64,000 nt of DNA from NCBI GenBank assembly GCA_019426215.1, contig CM033397.1, positions 28,832,480 through 28,896,479 on the forward strand. The letters are read 5' to 3'. The stretch is from Buddleja alternifolia. Its lineage: Eukaryota; Streptophyta; Magnoliopsida; Lamiales; Scrophulariaceae. The translations under genes were made by a program, and so were the position numbers. The notes below the pieces were generated by a model. That model had not been told where the DNA came from, made no database searches, and saw only the letters and a program-made list of their open reading frames with translations. Below are positions 10,239-22,800 of this stretch, one piece after another; the stretch's first letter is position 1, and every line of letters begins with the position of its first letter.

Positions 10239-11810
10239 TGGTGGTCCCAAGTGGCATTCAAAAGGGTCTACAAGGTGGGGGTGTTGAATAGACCCTGAAG
10301 TCTTTTTCGACTTCAAAAATTTCGTATCACTTTTTAAAGATTAGAACGCTTAGGCAACTGAGCGCTTGGGTCAGACGCTCCAGTAAAGATAACTTAGACT
10401 TAGTGATTTTAGTAATTTACCAAAGTAGGGTAACGTTTAGATCGCTTAATCAAGGTTAGCACAACGGAAATGATTTTAAAGCTTTAGCATTCGTTTTGCT
10501 TAGCAGATTTAGCTTGTCTTTTTCAGAATAGATAAAAGAATGTAAAATAAGACGATAATGAAAGTAAATGACACAAGATATATAAGGTTCACTGGGTGAT
10601 GTAATCCCAGCTACGTCCTTCTTCTCCTTTTTCACTTGGAGGGAATTTACTAAGTTGATTATCAAAGAATCATACAGAATCTTCTACAAGGTAGTAAATA
10701 GGTGAAAATGATCTCGGGCTCCTTGATCACACAGATTTTAGCGCCAATGAATATCGTCTTCTACAAGTTTTTCTCACTCAGAGATACTGCCTGTAAGGGG
10801 TTTCAACAACTTTCTCACTCAGATGAAAGATTGAGGGTTTTATCACAAGGGTTTGTTTGTTTTTGGAAAGATTAAACAACTTGGAATATCTCAGTAAGAG
10901 TTTAGATTTCTTCTATGAAAGATGTTTGAGATATTTGTGACTGTAAGGAATGTATGTAAAAAGGTTGAAAGATTTTTGCTATGGAGTTTCTAAGCTTTTC
11001 TTTGAAAGAGAATTTCGGCAAAGTTTTCTTGTGCATGTACGTATCTCTTTATGTGTGTGTCTGTAACTTTTTAGGTTTTGCTGGAGGTAAGGTATTTATA
11101 GGCATTTTCTTGGGATTATGTCTATTGGACACATGTAGGAGCGTGCCTTTCACGCGGCGCGTGAGTCTACCTTTTCTCTGACATTCCTGAAATCCTGCTG
11201 GTTTCGATTGGACAGGAGCAACTATAAACTCTGAAATTCTAACAGTCTAGCCAAAAAGGTGGCTTGTCCACAAGTCATATTGGCTTATCACATTTAATGC
11301 ACTTATCAGGCATTTAATGCATTTGAATTTATTTTCCGTTGGAAATAAATGTCCGTTGAATGATTGCATTTAAGTCCTTCATGACTTGAGGATTTATTTA
11401 AGGTGAATCTGATACTGATCGCTAGAGTGCATTGAGCGCTTGACCCATGAGTCCTGAAATAGTCCTTTAGCGTTTGACAGACGCTTAGAACAAATCTTCA
11501 TCTTCTTTGACTTCAGACGCTGATCTTCAACTTCATCTCTAATAGACTCACCTAGAATTCTATTAGCGATTCGGCATCTAATACTTAGTCTAAAATCTAC
11601 AAAGATACAAATTACAAGCCTAACAAAATTACATACTTTCAAACGCTTATACAATTAATATACTTACATTATATTTGGGGTCTAACATAAAATCCTATCT
11701 TGTCATCATCAAAACATCTAACATGAAATTTCCTAACACATTCTTTTGGGGTTTAACATAAAATCCTATTCTTGTCATCACCAAAACATCTAACATGAAA
11801 TTTTCTAACA
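10239..11810 (-). repeat. 5' LTR of Sirevirus-like element (about 1.57 kb)
   Basis: In element orientation it starts TGTTAG at 11810 and ends next to the PBS at 10239. Two solo relatives (30618-32101 and 48311-49858) match along their length, including the block near the plus-strand start (GTTGAATAGACC, then GAAGTCTTTTT) and the far end (CATCTAACATGAAAT). The region is rich in AGCGCTT/ACGCTT-like motifs. A duplication of about 71 bp lies at the outer end (11674-11810). The U3 promoter was not resolved. Confidence 0.85.
11674..11810. repeat. Duplicated outer end of the Sirevirus-type LTR
   Basis: Two consecutive blocks share GGGGT(C/T)TAACATAAAATCC and CATCTAACATGAAATTT with about 71-bp spacing. 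The first ends CCTAACAC and the second CTAACACC, so either could be read as the LTR terminus. The relatives at 32.0 and 49.8 kb have only one block. Confidence 0.7.
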
Positions 11811-11941
11811 CCGGCTCTCCATCGAACTTAATAGAATTGAATCAATGTCTAGGTGCATAATTTCTTTCCAGTAAGCGGGGGCTATGCATTATAATATTTA
11901 TTTAAATTCGCTAAGTGCATTTGATGCCATCAATCGAAACA

Positions 11942-12173
11942 AATTCCATTTCATATATTGACAAAGGGTTGCAAGATGGAATTCAATTGTTAGATTGATG
12001 GGCCCAAGTTCATATAGATCACAACCTATATATCGTCAAAGGGTTGCGGTCACGTGATCTATGAGCCAAACTAAAGATTGAATCGCATGTTTGACGATGT
12101 TGGCGAGGATTGCCACTTTAATAAATTTAGTGAGCTAAATATCATTAAAGGGTTGCAACTCACTGGATTTATT
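11942..12173 (+). repeat. Three stem-loops sharing the loop motif AAAGGGTTGC
   Basis: Three hairpins follow one another upstream of gag. H1 pairs 11942-11949 with 11976-11983. H2 pairs about 12011-12022 with 12054-12063. H3 pairs 12120-12134 with 12159-12173 (13 of 15 pairs). Stem sequences differ, but each loop carries an AT-rich stretch followed by AAAGGGTTGC (11963-11972, 12038-12047, 12147-12156). A conserved loop on unlike stems implies selection on structure in the element RNA. A role in packaging, dimerisation or translation is inference. Confidence 0.75.
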
Positions 12174-12366
12174 AAAGAACTCAATCACTCACTACAAAGT
12201 CTTTCCAACGAGATTTCCAAATATTACAGTGGCAGTGCAATGATTCGAAAAATATAGTGGGAGCCAAGTGAAACTTCAAAGTCATTTAAATTTACTTGGT
12301 GTACAACATAATAACCTAATTGAATCTTTCTTTATTCTCTGCAGTTATTTATTTATCTCTCTCAAA

Positions 12367-12892
12367 ATGGTTAACAACCCTCTTAAAGAAATGCTTGAGA
12401 AAAGTATTCTCACTGGATCAAACTATTCTGATTGGATCAAAAAATTGAGAATTGTACTCAATGATGAATCTTTGGAATATGTGCTGAAAACAAATCATCT
12501 TTCGAACCCGGGCTTTGATGAGGATGATGAAGTTCGTCTTGCCTACATGGATTGGGTCTCTGATAACTACAAAGTCGGGGGATATATGTTGAGCTTAATG
12601 AGCAGCGAGCTGCAAAGTCATTATGAAAAATGGATAATGTCAGATCTATCATACTGCGCTTAGAAGAGCTTTTTGGACGGCACGGTCAAACCATTCGGTA
12701 TTTTATATCGAAAGAGCTCTTCAACATGAAGAAGAAAGAATGGGAAGACATGTCCAAGCATGTCCTAAAGATGATTTCTTTGTTGGACAAATTGAGATCT
12801 CTAGAATATTACATCGATTTCCATCTTCAAGTAGATCTCATTCTTCAATCACTCCCAAATTCTTCTCGGACTTTGTCATAAATTTTGAGATG
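12367..12892 (+). pseudogene. Gag of the decayed plus-strand copia element
   Basis: A start at 12367 opens a Gag of the UBN2 type (GSNYSDWIKKLRIVL early motif). The first frame ends at 12663. The same protein resumes in another frame from about 12630 (LRLEELFG, then DMSKHVLKMISLLDKL, then LQSLPNSS), so one frameshift separates two homologous halves. A CCHC-like knuckle follows near 13080-13120, where a TGG codon has become TGA. Gag would form particles; this copy is dead. Confidence 0.75.
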
Positions 12893-13125
12893 AATGAAAT
12901 AGAAGGATCAGTGGCAATCCTGTTGGACAAGCTAGTTTAACGCAAAAGATCATGGGGCCATACAATGTACCTGTAGCAGGTCCACTAGGAGTGTCCAAAC
13001 TAGATGGATGTATCAGAAAGGAAAGATCTGACAATTTTCAAAGGTTCAAGGGAAATAAACATAAAAAGATGGATATCTGCCTTCTCTGCATAGAGACTGG
13101 TCATTGAAAACATGACTGTCCTGCA

Positions 13126-13350
13126 TTGAAAGCAATGGCTTCTACAGGTATGGAGCTTTATGTTTTAGAAATCAATTGTACTATGACTGTATTCTCCACT
13201 TCATGGATTCTAGACTCTGGAGCTAGTGCTCACGTTTGTGTTTCGAAACAGGATCTGGAAAGAAGTAGGAGGCTCAAGGAGCAAGAAGTGATGATCAATG
13301 TCAGCAGCAGACATAGTGTGGCAGCAACTTACATAGGATCACTTCTCTAG
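13126..13350 (+). pseudogene. Copia protease segment (plus-strand element)
   Basis: The frame after the knuckle contains SWILDSGASAHVC near 13200, the DSGA active-site motif of copia aspartic proteases. It runs to a stop at 13350. A following frame (13395-13607) corresponds to the protease/integrase junction (LNGLYYLN). It belongs to the same broken polyprotein as the neighbouring segments. Confidence 0.7.
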
Positions 13351-13619
13351 TTTTATCTTCTGGACATTTAATTACTTTAGATGATTGCCTTGTTTTGCCC
13401 AATGAGTTTAAAAATATTTGTTCAATTCCTGTTCTTGTTAGACTTGAATATGATTTTCGTTTTGTGAACAATGTTTGCAATAATTATTTTAGAAATAAAT
13501 TTGTTTGCTCTGCATCTTTATTAAATGGTTTATACTACTTAAATGTCCAAAATAGATGGATTGTGAATACAATCACCAAAAAACGAGGTATGTCTGGGAC
13601 AAATTAAAGATCATCTGGC

Positions 13620-14310
13620 ACTTGAGACTAGGTCATGCTGGAAAGTACAAAATTCGCGAGCTTGAAAGATGGGCTAGTAAGCACATTAGGGTCGGACCCA
13701 TTTCCCACTTGCGAATCTTGTCTCAATGGTAAAGTGACTAGGTCACCCTTCACGGGGCATTTTGAACGAGCTAGTGAATTCCTTGGTTTAATATATACTG
13801 ACGTTTACGGGCCTTTCAGTGAAATAGCTCGTGGAGGTTTTCAATACCTCATAACATTTACTGATGACCACTCTAAGTATGGTCTCGTATACTTAATGAA
13901 GCATAAGTCTGAATCTATTGAATGGTTCAAAGAGTTTATGGCCTTGGTTGAAAACTAAACTGGCAAACGTATCAAAACACTACGATCTGATCGAGGTGGA
14001 GAATACATGAGTGGCGAATTTGGTGAGTTCTTAATTAAACATGAAATTGTATTACAATTAACTCCTCCTGCGATTCTACAACTTAATGGGGTAGCCGAGC
14101 GACGAAATAGAACACTATTGGATATAGTTTGATCAATGCTCAGCTACAGGGACCTTCCCATATAGTTGTGGGGCCATACATTGCTTACAGCAACCCATAT
14201 CTTAAACACGTGTCCATTCAGGTCTGTTTCTAAGACTCCTTATTAGATTTGGAGTGGAAAGACGCCTAGTGTTAAACACATAAGGATATGGAAGTTGTCC
14301 AACCTATATG
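13620..14310 (+). pseudogene. Copia integrase (plus-strand element)
   Basis: The LRLGHAG and CESCLNGK pieces of the HHCC finger are followed by the core: LIYTDVYGPF (first Asp), ITFTDDHSKYG, then LRSDRGGEYMSGEF (second Asp) near 13983 and [12 protein letters not shown] (catalytic Glu) near 14087. Stops interrupt it at about 13958, 14130 and 14163, and fit CAA-to-TAA and CGA-to-TGA changes. The enzyme would integrate the cDNA; it is inactive here. Confidence 0.8.
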
Positions 14311-14629
14311 AAAAAGACAAAAATGGAGAATTTGGAAGATAGATCTTTAAAAGGTCGATTCGTTAGTTTCCCAAAAGATTCTATGGGAGACCTCTTCTAC
14401 CTGCACGATGATCAAAGAGTCATTGTGGCACTAAATCCATACTTTCTCGAAGACGAGTTCGTTCGAGAAGGTGGTGCAGGAAGGAAGATTGTCCTAGAAG
14501 AACAACACGAAATCCCTTTAGAGAGAGACTCAAAATGAACCTACCCAAACACAACCGCCATCGCGTAGATTGAGTAGAGTATCTCAACCACCTGAGAGAT
14601 ATGACTATCTGCTACAGAGATAGCATAAT

Positions 14630-15360
14630 TTGTATGTCGTAGCGGAAGAAAACTATGGAGATGATCCCTCTACTTTTAAACATGCAATGGCGGATATAAA
14701 CTCTGCGAAATGGCTTGAGGCTATGAAAACAGAGATGGATTCGATGTGTTCGAACCAAGTCTGGACTCTTGTAGACCGCCCTAGGGGCATTGCACCAATA
14801 GGTTGCAAGTGGATTTACAAGAGAAAGATTGGTCCGGATGGCAAAGTGGATACTTATAAAGCTAGACTTGTGGCGAAGGGATATAATTAAAGAGAGGCCA
14901 TTGACTATCAGGAAACCTTCTCTCTGGTAGCCATGATCAAATTCATTAGGATTCTGCTTGCAATAGCAACACCTAGACTATGAAATTTGACAAATGGATG
15001 TGAAGACCGCGTTCTTGAATGGATTCCTCGAGAAAGAAATCTGTATGAAACAGCCCAAAGATTTCGTGACCAATGAAGATTCTCATAAGGTGTGTAAATT
15101 GAATAGATCAATTTATGGACTTAAACAAGCATCACAAAGATGAAATCTTCGTTTTGATGAGGAAGTTCAGAACTATGGCTTCATCAATAACGAAGATGAA
15201 CCATGCGTTTACAAGAAAACCAGTGGGAGTAAAATATCATTTCTAGTCTTATATGTAGACGACATTCTACTGATAGGAAATGATATAGGGCTATTAACTT
15301 TGGTCAAAGTATAGCTCTCAAGCACGTTCTCCATGAAAGACTTAGGAGAAGCGACCTATA
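14630..15360 (+). pseudogene. Copia reverse transcriptase (plus-strand element)
   Basis: An open stretch from 14630 holds the RT N-terminus (SNQVWTLVDRP, then GCKWIYKRKIG, then ARLVAKGYN). After a stop at 14888 the homology continues: QMDVKTAFLNGFLEK near 14995, SIYGLKQAS near 15110, and the LYVDDILLIGND catalytic box near 15250. Stops at 14888, about 15142 and about 15313 again fit single C-to-T or G-to-A changes. It is one unit with the integrase and RNase H. Confidence 0.85.
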
Positions 15361-16100
15361 TCCTTGAAATTCGTATCTATAGAGATAGAGCGAATAGGAA
15401 GATATGTCTCTCCAAAGCCCTCTGTTTAGAAAAGGTTTTGAAAAGATTTGGAATGGAAGATTCTAAGAGAGGCCTCTTGCCCATGAGACATGGATTCCAT
15501 CTCTATAAGTCTATGAGTCCTCAAATTGAGGATGATCGAAAGAGAATGAATGAAGTCCCTGATGCATCTGCTGTAGGAAGTCTTATGTATGCTATTTTGT
15601 CCTCAAAGTGATTGTGGTATGTAGGTTTCAAGCTAACCCAGGGGAAAAGTATTAGATCGCTGTGAAGTGTATCTTTAAGTACTTGAGAAAAACTAAGGAG
15701 ATGGGGAACTAAAGGTGGAAGGTTATACTGACTCCATTTCAGTCAGACGTCAATGACCGCAAATCCACCTCGGGGTTTGTATTCGCTTTAAATGGTAGAG
15801 CAATAACTTGAAAAAGTTCTAAGCAAAATACAAACTGCTCATTCAACCACCAAAGCTGAGTACGTGGCTACCTCAGAGACTGCCAAAAAGGTTGTTTGGA
15901 AAAAGAAGTTTGTAGACGAACTTCAAGTGGTTCATAGCATGGAGCTCCCGTTGCCACTTTACTGTAACAATAATGGTGCCATTGCGTAGGCCAAAGAACC
16001 CAAGTCTAACAATAAATCCAAACAAATTGAGAGATAATATCACATCACTACAGAGATCGTTAGAAGAGGCGAAATCGCCGTGCAGGGAATAGAAAATTGT
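15333..16100 (+). pseudogene. RT connection and RNase H (plus-strand element)
   Basis: MKDLGEATYILEI, then KRFGMEDSKRGLLPM, then VGSLMYA mark the RT connection domain. After 15611 the RNase H is recognisable in broken frames: SDVNDRKSTSGFVF near 15745, TTKAEYVA near 15845, and NNGAIA near 15970. It ends with the KSKQIERYHH-type motif near 16015. No polypurine tract or 3' LTR is clear after it. Confidence 0.75.
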
Positions 16101-16120
16101 TCCCAAATTCCCTTGCATGG

Positions 16121-16812
16121 ATACAATTAAGCTAAACCGTGAAATTAAGAAATGGTTTTCTTGAATCTTTTGAAATAGAATATCAAGTTTCGTGGTGATA
16201 AGAAAATCACTGCAAGTCCTGATGCTTTTGGATCAAGAAGAGTTTGAAGGTGAAGAAGCTTAAATACTTTCGGCAATTATAAAAACTCACTAAGAATGTA
16301 AAATAGATTTGTAATGTCTTTTTTTTCTTTCTCTCTTTGTTATCCTCTCTGCATATAGAACTATGTGGTGATTATTCCCCAAAATTATCTTATTATTTCC
16401 TTCTTTCTCTCTTCTCTAATTTTAGTTAATCCTTAATTATAATGACAATGCAAAGGATTAGTGTGCCTTTCATGTGTCACACATCTATGATATGGCTACA
16501 GCTTCAAATATTGCCAAATCAGCAAATTATCGAATTTCGTCAGGTGAGTATACAGAATGTCTAAAATCTATAACCACCCATGAACAAACTATAAAAGCAC
16601 AGGACGCCTAAGATCACAATAGTACACCACTATTATCAGTTTTTATGCTTAATGATTCATCCGATAACCAACCAACCACGAAGACCTTCTCGCAAAAAAG
16701 ATCTTCATGTACTCATCCTAATCATTCATTGAATGATCTTTTGAAAATGATCAATAACAATTTATGGAATGACAGTGAGGCTAGATAAGTTGATGACCAC
16801 AATTAGCAAACC
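16121..16812. other. Intergenic / 3' flank of the S9 peptidase gene
   Basis: I see no gene here. The stretch separates the dead copia RNase H from the stop codon of the S9 gene and probably contains the end of the former and the 3' UTR of the latter. No poly(A) signal was chosen. Confidence 0.5.
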
Positions 16813-19800
16813 TCAGTCGAGATTATCAACTTTAATTGGAGTGATATCATCTGCCACTTGGAAACGTCCAACCAAACGAGCAAAGAACACCATCTGTTGC
16901 TCAAGAGTGAACTTTATATTCTCAGCCTGCACATACATCATGCAATCACCAAATTTATTCCATGGGAATACACAACGTGAAGAGCTGATAGTGGGGCATA
17001 CCTTGCGGAAACCATGTTGCTCTCCTTCGTATTCCACAAGAGCAACGGGCAAACCTTTGTCCTTCAATGCACGGTAGATCTTTTGTGCTTGGTTCGGGAG
17101 GACAACCTGTGTAACACAAGCATATCACTCTTGATCCTGAAAATCATCCATGCAAAACCAATTGATGCAATTTGGGTCTTCTGTCCCAATTTGGTCTTTC
17201 ACATTATATTCAATAGGGAAAATTACACATAGACCCCCTAATTTATTGTGTAATTACCAAAATCTCCCCTTATTTATTAGAAATTACCAACATCCCCCCT
17301 CAAGGGGTCTATTTGTAAGGCTTACAGGGTAAAATTGTAAAAAAAATAAAACACAAAGGGGGTGTACTTGTAAGAAATTCTTGATATGAGGGGGTGTGTT
17401 GGTAATTTCCAATAAATGAGGGGGTTTTGGTAATCACACAATAAGTGAGGGGTCTGTGTGTAATTTTCCCTATTTAATATCATAATGTACGTCAGTGTGC
17501 AAAATATTTACTTAAATATACAGTTGATATACGCTTGTCAGGCACTTGTGATATTAAATAGTTATTCAAAATACAAAATGAAGTACCAAATTAAGATAAG
17601 AGGGTCCAAAGTTCAATTGATGATATTACACTCAAGAATTTGGAGGAGAGTTAATAATATCTTAGTGAAAAAAAAACGAAAGATAGAATATAATAAAACG
17701 GTTGATTCCATGGAGTACCTTGTCTTCTAGTCCTTGAAATAGTATTATGGGACAGGAAAATTTATCCACAAAATTGATAGGTGATCTGTCAAAGTAGGCA
17801 TTCTCATCTCCTGCAATCATTCAAGTTGTTTCCGGAGGAGATTCAGTAAAATTTGCATGATTAGAAGTATATAAATAAAATTTACTGATGCATATATTCT
17901 GATTGAGTTATATTTTACCTACTAGATTGTCGATATAGTGGGATTCAAACTTGTGAGTGTCATCTTTCAATGATTTTAAATCAGCCACCTGCTTGTTGGA
18001 AAATGAATTATAATTATACTCGATAACTGTTGCATATTCTATAGATCACCAATTTATGCTTCCTAAAACATTTATCTATCTATCTATCTATCTATCAATT
18101 TTGACATTCTTTTCCTCACAAATAAAGAATGAATAACATACAATGATTTAAGTTTCTTAATTTTTTTTGTGATGACTAAAATACCCGATTTTTAAATGAA
18201 TCATTAAATTAGTTTAGAGGATAGATAAGTAAAAACAAAAGATTATATTAAGTATAATGATAGACTTCTAGTAGCTTTAAACTTCTATGAAACAAGTAGT
18301 CATTATTGGGTAGAACAAGATTGACTTTCGGAAAAGGAAAGAAACAACAACCATGAACGACACCCATGAACTTTAAGGAAAAGTTCATTTCAAGAAATGG
18401 AATATTATTTTGGCACGTCCCCGAAAAAAGTAATAATTATGAGAATGTGGAGTACTATATTTTGTGCGTATTTTTTGGAAATAATGATGAATTAAAATCT
18501 TACATAATAGAATTTATTAAACTCTTTTAATAAATGTATACAAGAATATATAAGTTAAATCTACATGTCTGCACAAGAGGATAATCATCTTATAGTTAGA
18601 AGTTTTTTTTATAATAGTTATATCTTAAAGTCCACATGTACATGAAGTTATTATACTTGAAAATAAAATGAAACAAGTAATTTGAATGGAAATAGGATGC
18701 GTTCCTTATTTAATTTTAAGAAAGATACATAGACACAAGTATTCTAATATTACATGATGTTTACATTTATTGTCTTTATAATATTATAATGAAGAATACA
18801 CGCCCTGTTACTGCTTATAGAAATATAAAGATTAATATTTCATTTTCCACATTATTAGGAGTGATAAGATGAAAGAAATGAATTTATTTGTAAGGATCAC
18901 AAAAGGCAATGTTCGTGGCAAATTAGGAAGGTAAATCGATTGATGATCTTATGCATGCTAGAAAATAATACTAATATTTTTCTTTCAAAAGTTTACTTTA
19001 CATTCAAATAGATCAAATTCAAGACGCATCATCAAATTATAGATGCATCATCATGATATTGGATTACTAAACAAAAAGTTACATAGACACCACCAAATAA
19101 TCAATTATTCTCATAAACAATTATTAATAAACTAATAATAAGATTTATTTGGGAATACATTAAATATAATTATAAAGGCTCTTGACATACTTAACCATAA
19201 ATTTAATAACTAATTACTTCAATTTAGCTTCTCATCGGAAAACCCAGTGCATCCCACGTAATTCTTTCTAGTTTTTAATAAAAAAGACCGAAAAATCAAC
19301 AACATTTATGGATGAAAATGAATGATAATGGCATTGCTATAGTGATTAGAAAATTATTATCTCTACTCAATTCATTGTAATATCTTAATATATTAATAAT
19401 AAACAAAGAACTCTTGAAGGATTGAGTATGTGCAGTAGCTTTCCTACGGACTAATATCCTTTAGTCAACAGGTTAAAAGGGATTTCAGTTAGTGAAATAA
19501 TTATCCTATGATTAGACCATTTCCAATGTGGCGAGCTGCAGCTACAGTAATTTCACTCCAACATACTATATTATCTTTTGCACCAAATCAATATTCTATA
19601 TATATTTATTTTTACACCTCATTTATACTATTTCTCATATTTCACAAATACACCCAACTTTAAGTTTTATAATACATATTCATCCAAGTAAATGTTTTTG
19701 AGTAATTTTTGCACGTTATGTAATATTAATCTATGTTGGAATTAATTTTTAGATGTTTTAATTTTATATGGAATATGCATTTTGTACTAGTTTTAATAAA

Positions 19801-22800
19801 TATCTACTAATTAAAACCATAAAGAATTACGTAGAAAAAAATAACATAACTTAGGACCTAATTGTAACTTTTCAAAGTTTAGGGGCCAAACTACATAGAC
19901 CTAAATGTAACTACTACAAAATTATGGTACTTTTGCACCATTTTAGCTCTCCATTGGAGATGCTCTTAGGAAATAAAATAACATGAGTATAAAAATAACA
20001 TAAATGGTCAACAACAAAATGGGGGTATTGGAATAAATTATTAATTAATTCCCCAACTAATAATTTAAGTATCCAAAATAGTTCTTAGTACAACGATTGG
20101 ACATATTCATGCATCTATTAAACATAATGACTAACCATGTGCATAATTTGAAATCAATATTAATAAAAATGATTTATACAATGTTTAAGCGAAGTAAATT
20201 TAAAACTTCATAATTCAAGGAGCCTCAACTTATTCTATTTGAGCTAGGTCTCATGACAAACTTCTAAAAGCATTTTCTTATGACTAATACAAGAGTTTAA
20301 AATCAATTGATACTTGATAAGAAAATCTATTTAGAACAAACAAGAATTCGAGAGCATGTTGTTTGCAATATGTGCCGTCAGTATTGCCTTAAAAAATTAC
20401 TTGAAGAAGTATATTTTATCCTTAAAAATATTAGATACCGAAAACAACTCGTTAAGAACAAAAATAAGTTTAAAAATAACATAAAATTGGACGTAAATAT
20501 ACTCATTCAATTATGATCTCTTGTTTATCCAATGGTCAATGATATATTGATGATAAGGAAAACGAAAACCAGTGAAAACAATAGACGTGATGCCAAGCTT
20601 CAATAGAGAACATGGAATGCAATCTTAAATTGTGTTAAGGATGTAATAGAAATACCATATAACTAGGTAGATGTTTAGAGGCAAAAGAACGGCTCATTAA
20701 AATTGTGCAAGAATTAAAAATTACAAGAAATTTTATACTTAATTATATCAAATATTTCATATAATCAGACAGATCAAGTAATTATATTATACACGGATGA
20801 TAATGACAATACAATAAAAAGAATTATTGATGAAGAAAAATAACTAATAAGTAATTAAAAATATATACAATTAAACAATTAATCACAAAATAAATAAGCA
20901 CATACTGCACTAAATTTTTCACTAAGCAACTACTCAATCTGGCACTTGTCATAATGTGTTTATAGAGTAATAGTAATGTCCCCACTCAATATTTGCAAGT
21001 ATTATTTATTTGGACTAGACTAAAATACTGTTCAACGAAAGTTGAAATTGAAAAAGAAAATACGAAAGTTGCAATAGATCAGGTTATTACCAATAAGAAA
21101 TCAAGTTTAGAAGATGTATCGCATTTTTAGTATTTTTATTAGTGTATCATATACTTTTATGAGATAACACGCTTTTTTTTAACTTTTCCCTAAATATGCA
21201 GAAATCAATTACTGGGGAATAGTAATCACTCACTCCATATAAGGACGCTCCAGCTTTAAATGTGTTTGTGAATGCAAGTGCAGCTAGGGTTGTGTATCCA
21301 CCAGCTGAACCCCCGGAAATACATAGCCGTTCCCCGTCAACTTTTCCACTATCAACCTTCAAAACCAAAAATATATCACCACAAGGGGGAAAAAGATCAC
21401 ATTAGAAAGATTAAAAACAATTGTTACCAAAAACTTGGCACAGCTGCAACAGTCATTGACATCGACAATTCCCCAGCGCCCGAGTAGCCTATCACGATAC
21501 TTTCGGCCATAACCTTCAGATTGTAACTCAAGAATAAGCATCAATCATACTGCCTCAAGAATGGAGAATGAGAATATATACAAAAACGACAAGGCTGGTA
21601 ACTGATATACCAGCGCTTCCTCCATAATTAACATCAACAAATGCCCATCCACGACTGGTCCAATATTGGATACTGAAATTTAAAATGCCACGAGTCTCAG
21701 CAGTAGGACCGCCTGTAAATGTGCATTATTAGAGGTTGACCTTATTAATACGATTGGAATGGAATCTATTCAAAAATTATTATTAAAGAATAATTGCCAA
21801 AAGATATTCACTAAGTATATGTTCTAATGAAAGGCAAACCACCAAATATTCCAACCACTTTGTCATCATTTAAATGAGCAAAGGCGACATTCACTTAATC
21901 AGGTATGACTAGATGTCCTATTCCATTCACAACATTTTGCACATACATATATACATATATGTGTGTTTGTGTGTACTTATTTGAGTGCTCAAGTGGTAAT
22001 CTAATTCGTACACACACACACACACAAATATATATATATGTGTGTGTGTGTGTGTGTTTATTTGTATATTTGTATGCTCTGGTAGTTAAATTCGTATAAA
22101 CAAGTCAAGAGAAATTTTCCCAACAGGAGATTCACACAAAAGTAACACCATTAGACCAACCTTAACTTCAAACTATTTGACAGTATAAGGGCATAATCGC
22201 TTTCAACCAATTTTGTGACAAAACATAAATGTTTTCAAAGTAATGCAAAGCAAATTGCTATGTAATAATTCAAGTCCTGCAAAGCACAGCATCTTATGTC
22301 TACTTTAGCTGTGCTAGAGTAACAACAGAAGATATAAAATGAAGGAGAAATATTAAGCAATACTCAAACCAAGCTCATTCTCATGTAAACCTTCTTTGTG
22401 ACTTTTCAACGGATAATATATCCTCATGTAGCCACTGGCCGTACACATTTGGCAAGACAAGTTCTTCCAAGGTGACATGGAATACGAAAATAAACTTTTC
22501 ACGAATTATAAGATCAAAGGGTGCAGGGGAAAAATAAATTCAGCAACTCAAATAATGCTAAGCAAAATTTGTGACTGCAGGTTTTAACTGTTTTAATAAG
22601 AAATGCAATATCGAAGAATAAAACAAAAAAAATACCATGACTCTTTAACAGCAGTGGAGGCTTCTCGTCCCGACTAGCTTGAAATAGAGGGTTGGTTGGG
22701 GGGTAAAAGTAAGCATACGCGGTTTCCCCAGGAACTTCTGTAGGGAACTCTATCAGTTCCGGCGAGCTTATGTATGGTCTGTACGAAGAACTTATAGATG

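Larger units (their letters stand above)
4746..11810 (-). mobile_element. Sirevirus-like Ty1/copia retrotransposon, 3' LTR not in window
   Basis: Read on the minus strand, the order is 5' LTR (11810-10239), PBS (10237-10226), gag, CCHC knuckle, acidic/basic spacer, protease, integrase, RT, RNase H. That is the copia gene order. The RNase H segment around 5130-4960, with a GSCCAQILW signature, and the long LTR point to the SIRE/Sirevirus lineage. No second LTR copy is found to the left of pol down to position 1, so the element either runs out of the window with an envelope-like ORF at 3799-1, or has lost its 3' end. Two related solo LTRs lie at 30618-32101 and 48311-49858. Confidence 0.85.
11811..16120 (+). 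mobile_element. Decayed Ty1/copia element with structured leader, LTRs not recognised
   Basis: Order on the plus strand: structured leader (11940-12175), gag (12367-12892), CCHC knuckle (about 13080), protease (13200), integrase (13620-14310), RT (14650-15360), RNase H (15480-16100). The domain order is copia and different from the neighbouring Sirevirus-like element. Many stops and frameshifts make every ORF inactive. No LTR pair or PBS was recognised. The left end abuts the LTR at 11810, so the 5' LTR was probably lost or cut off there. Confidence 0.8.

Noticed and set aside
10981..11181. Plus-strand 66-aa ORF in the Sirevirus-type LTR
   Set aside because: Lies wholly within LTR sequence; similar short frames appear at the same place in the related LTRs without conserved protein sequence.
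21905..22099. 64-aa ORF of Tyr/Cys/Val repeats
   Set aside because: Made by a CA/TG/TA microsatellite inside an intron of the S9 gene.
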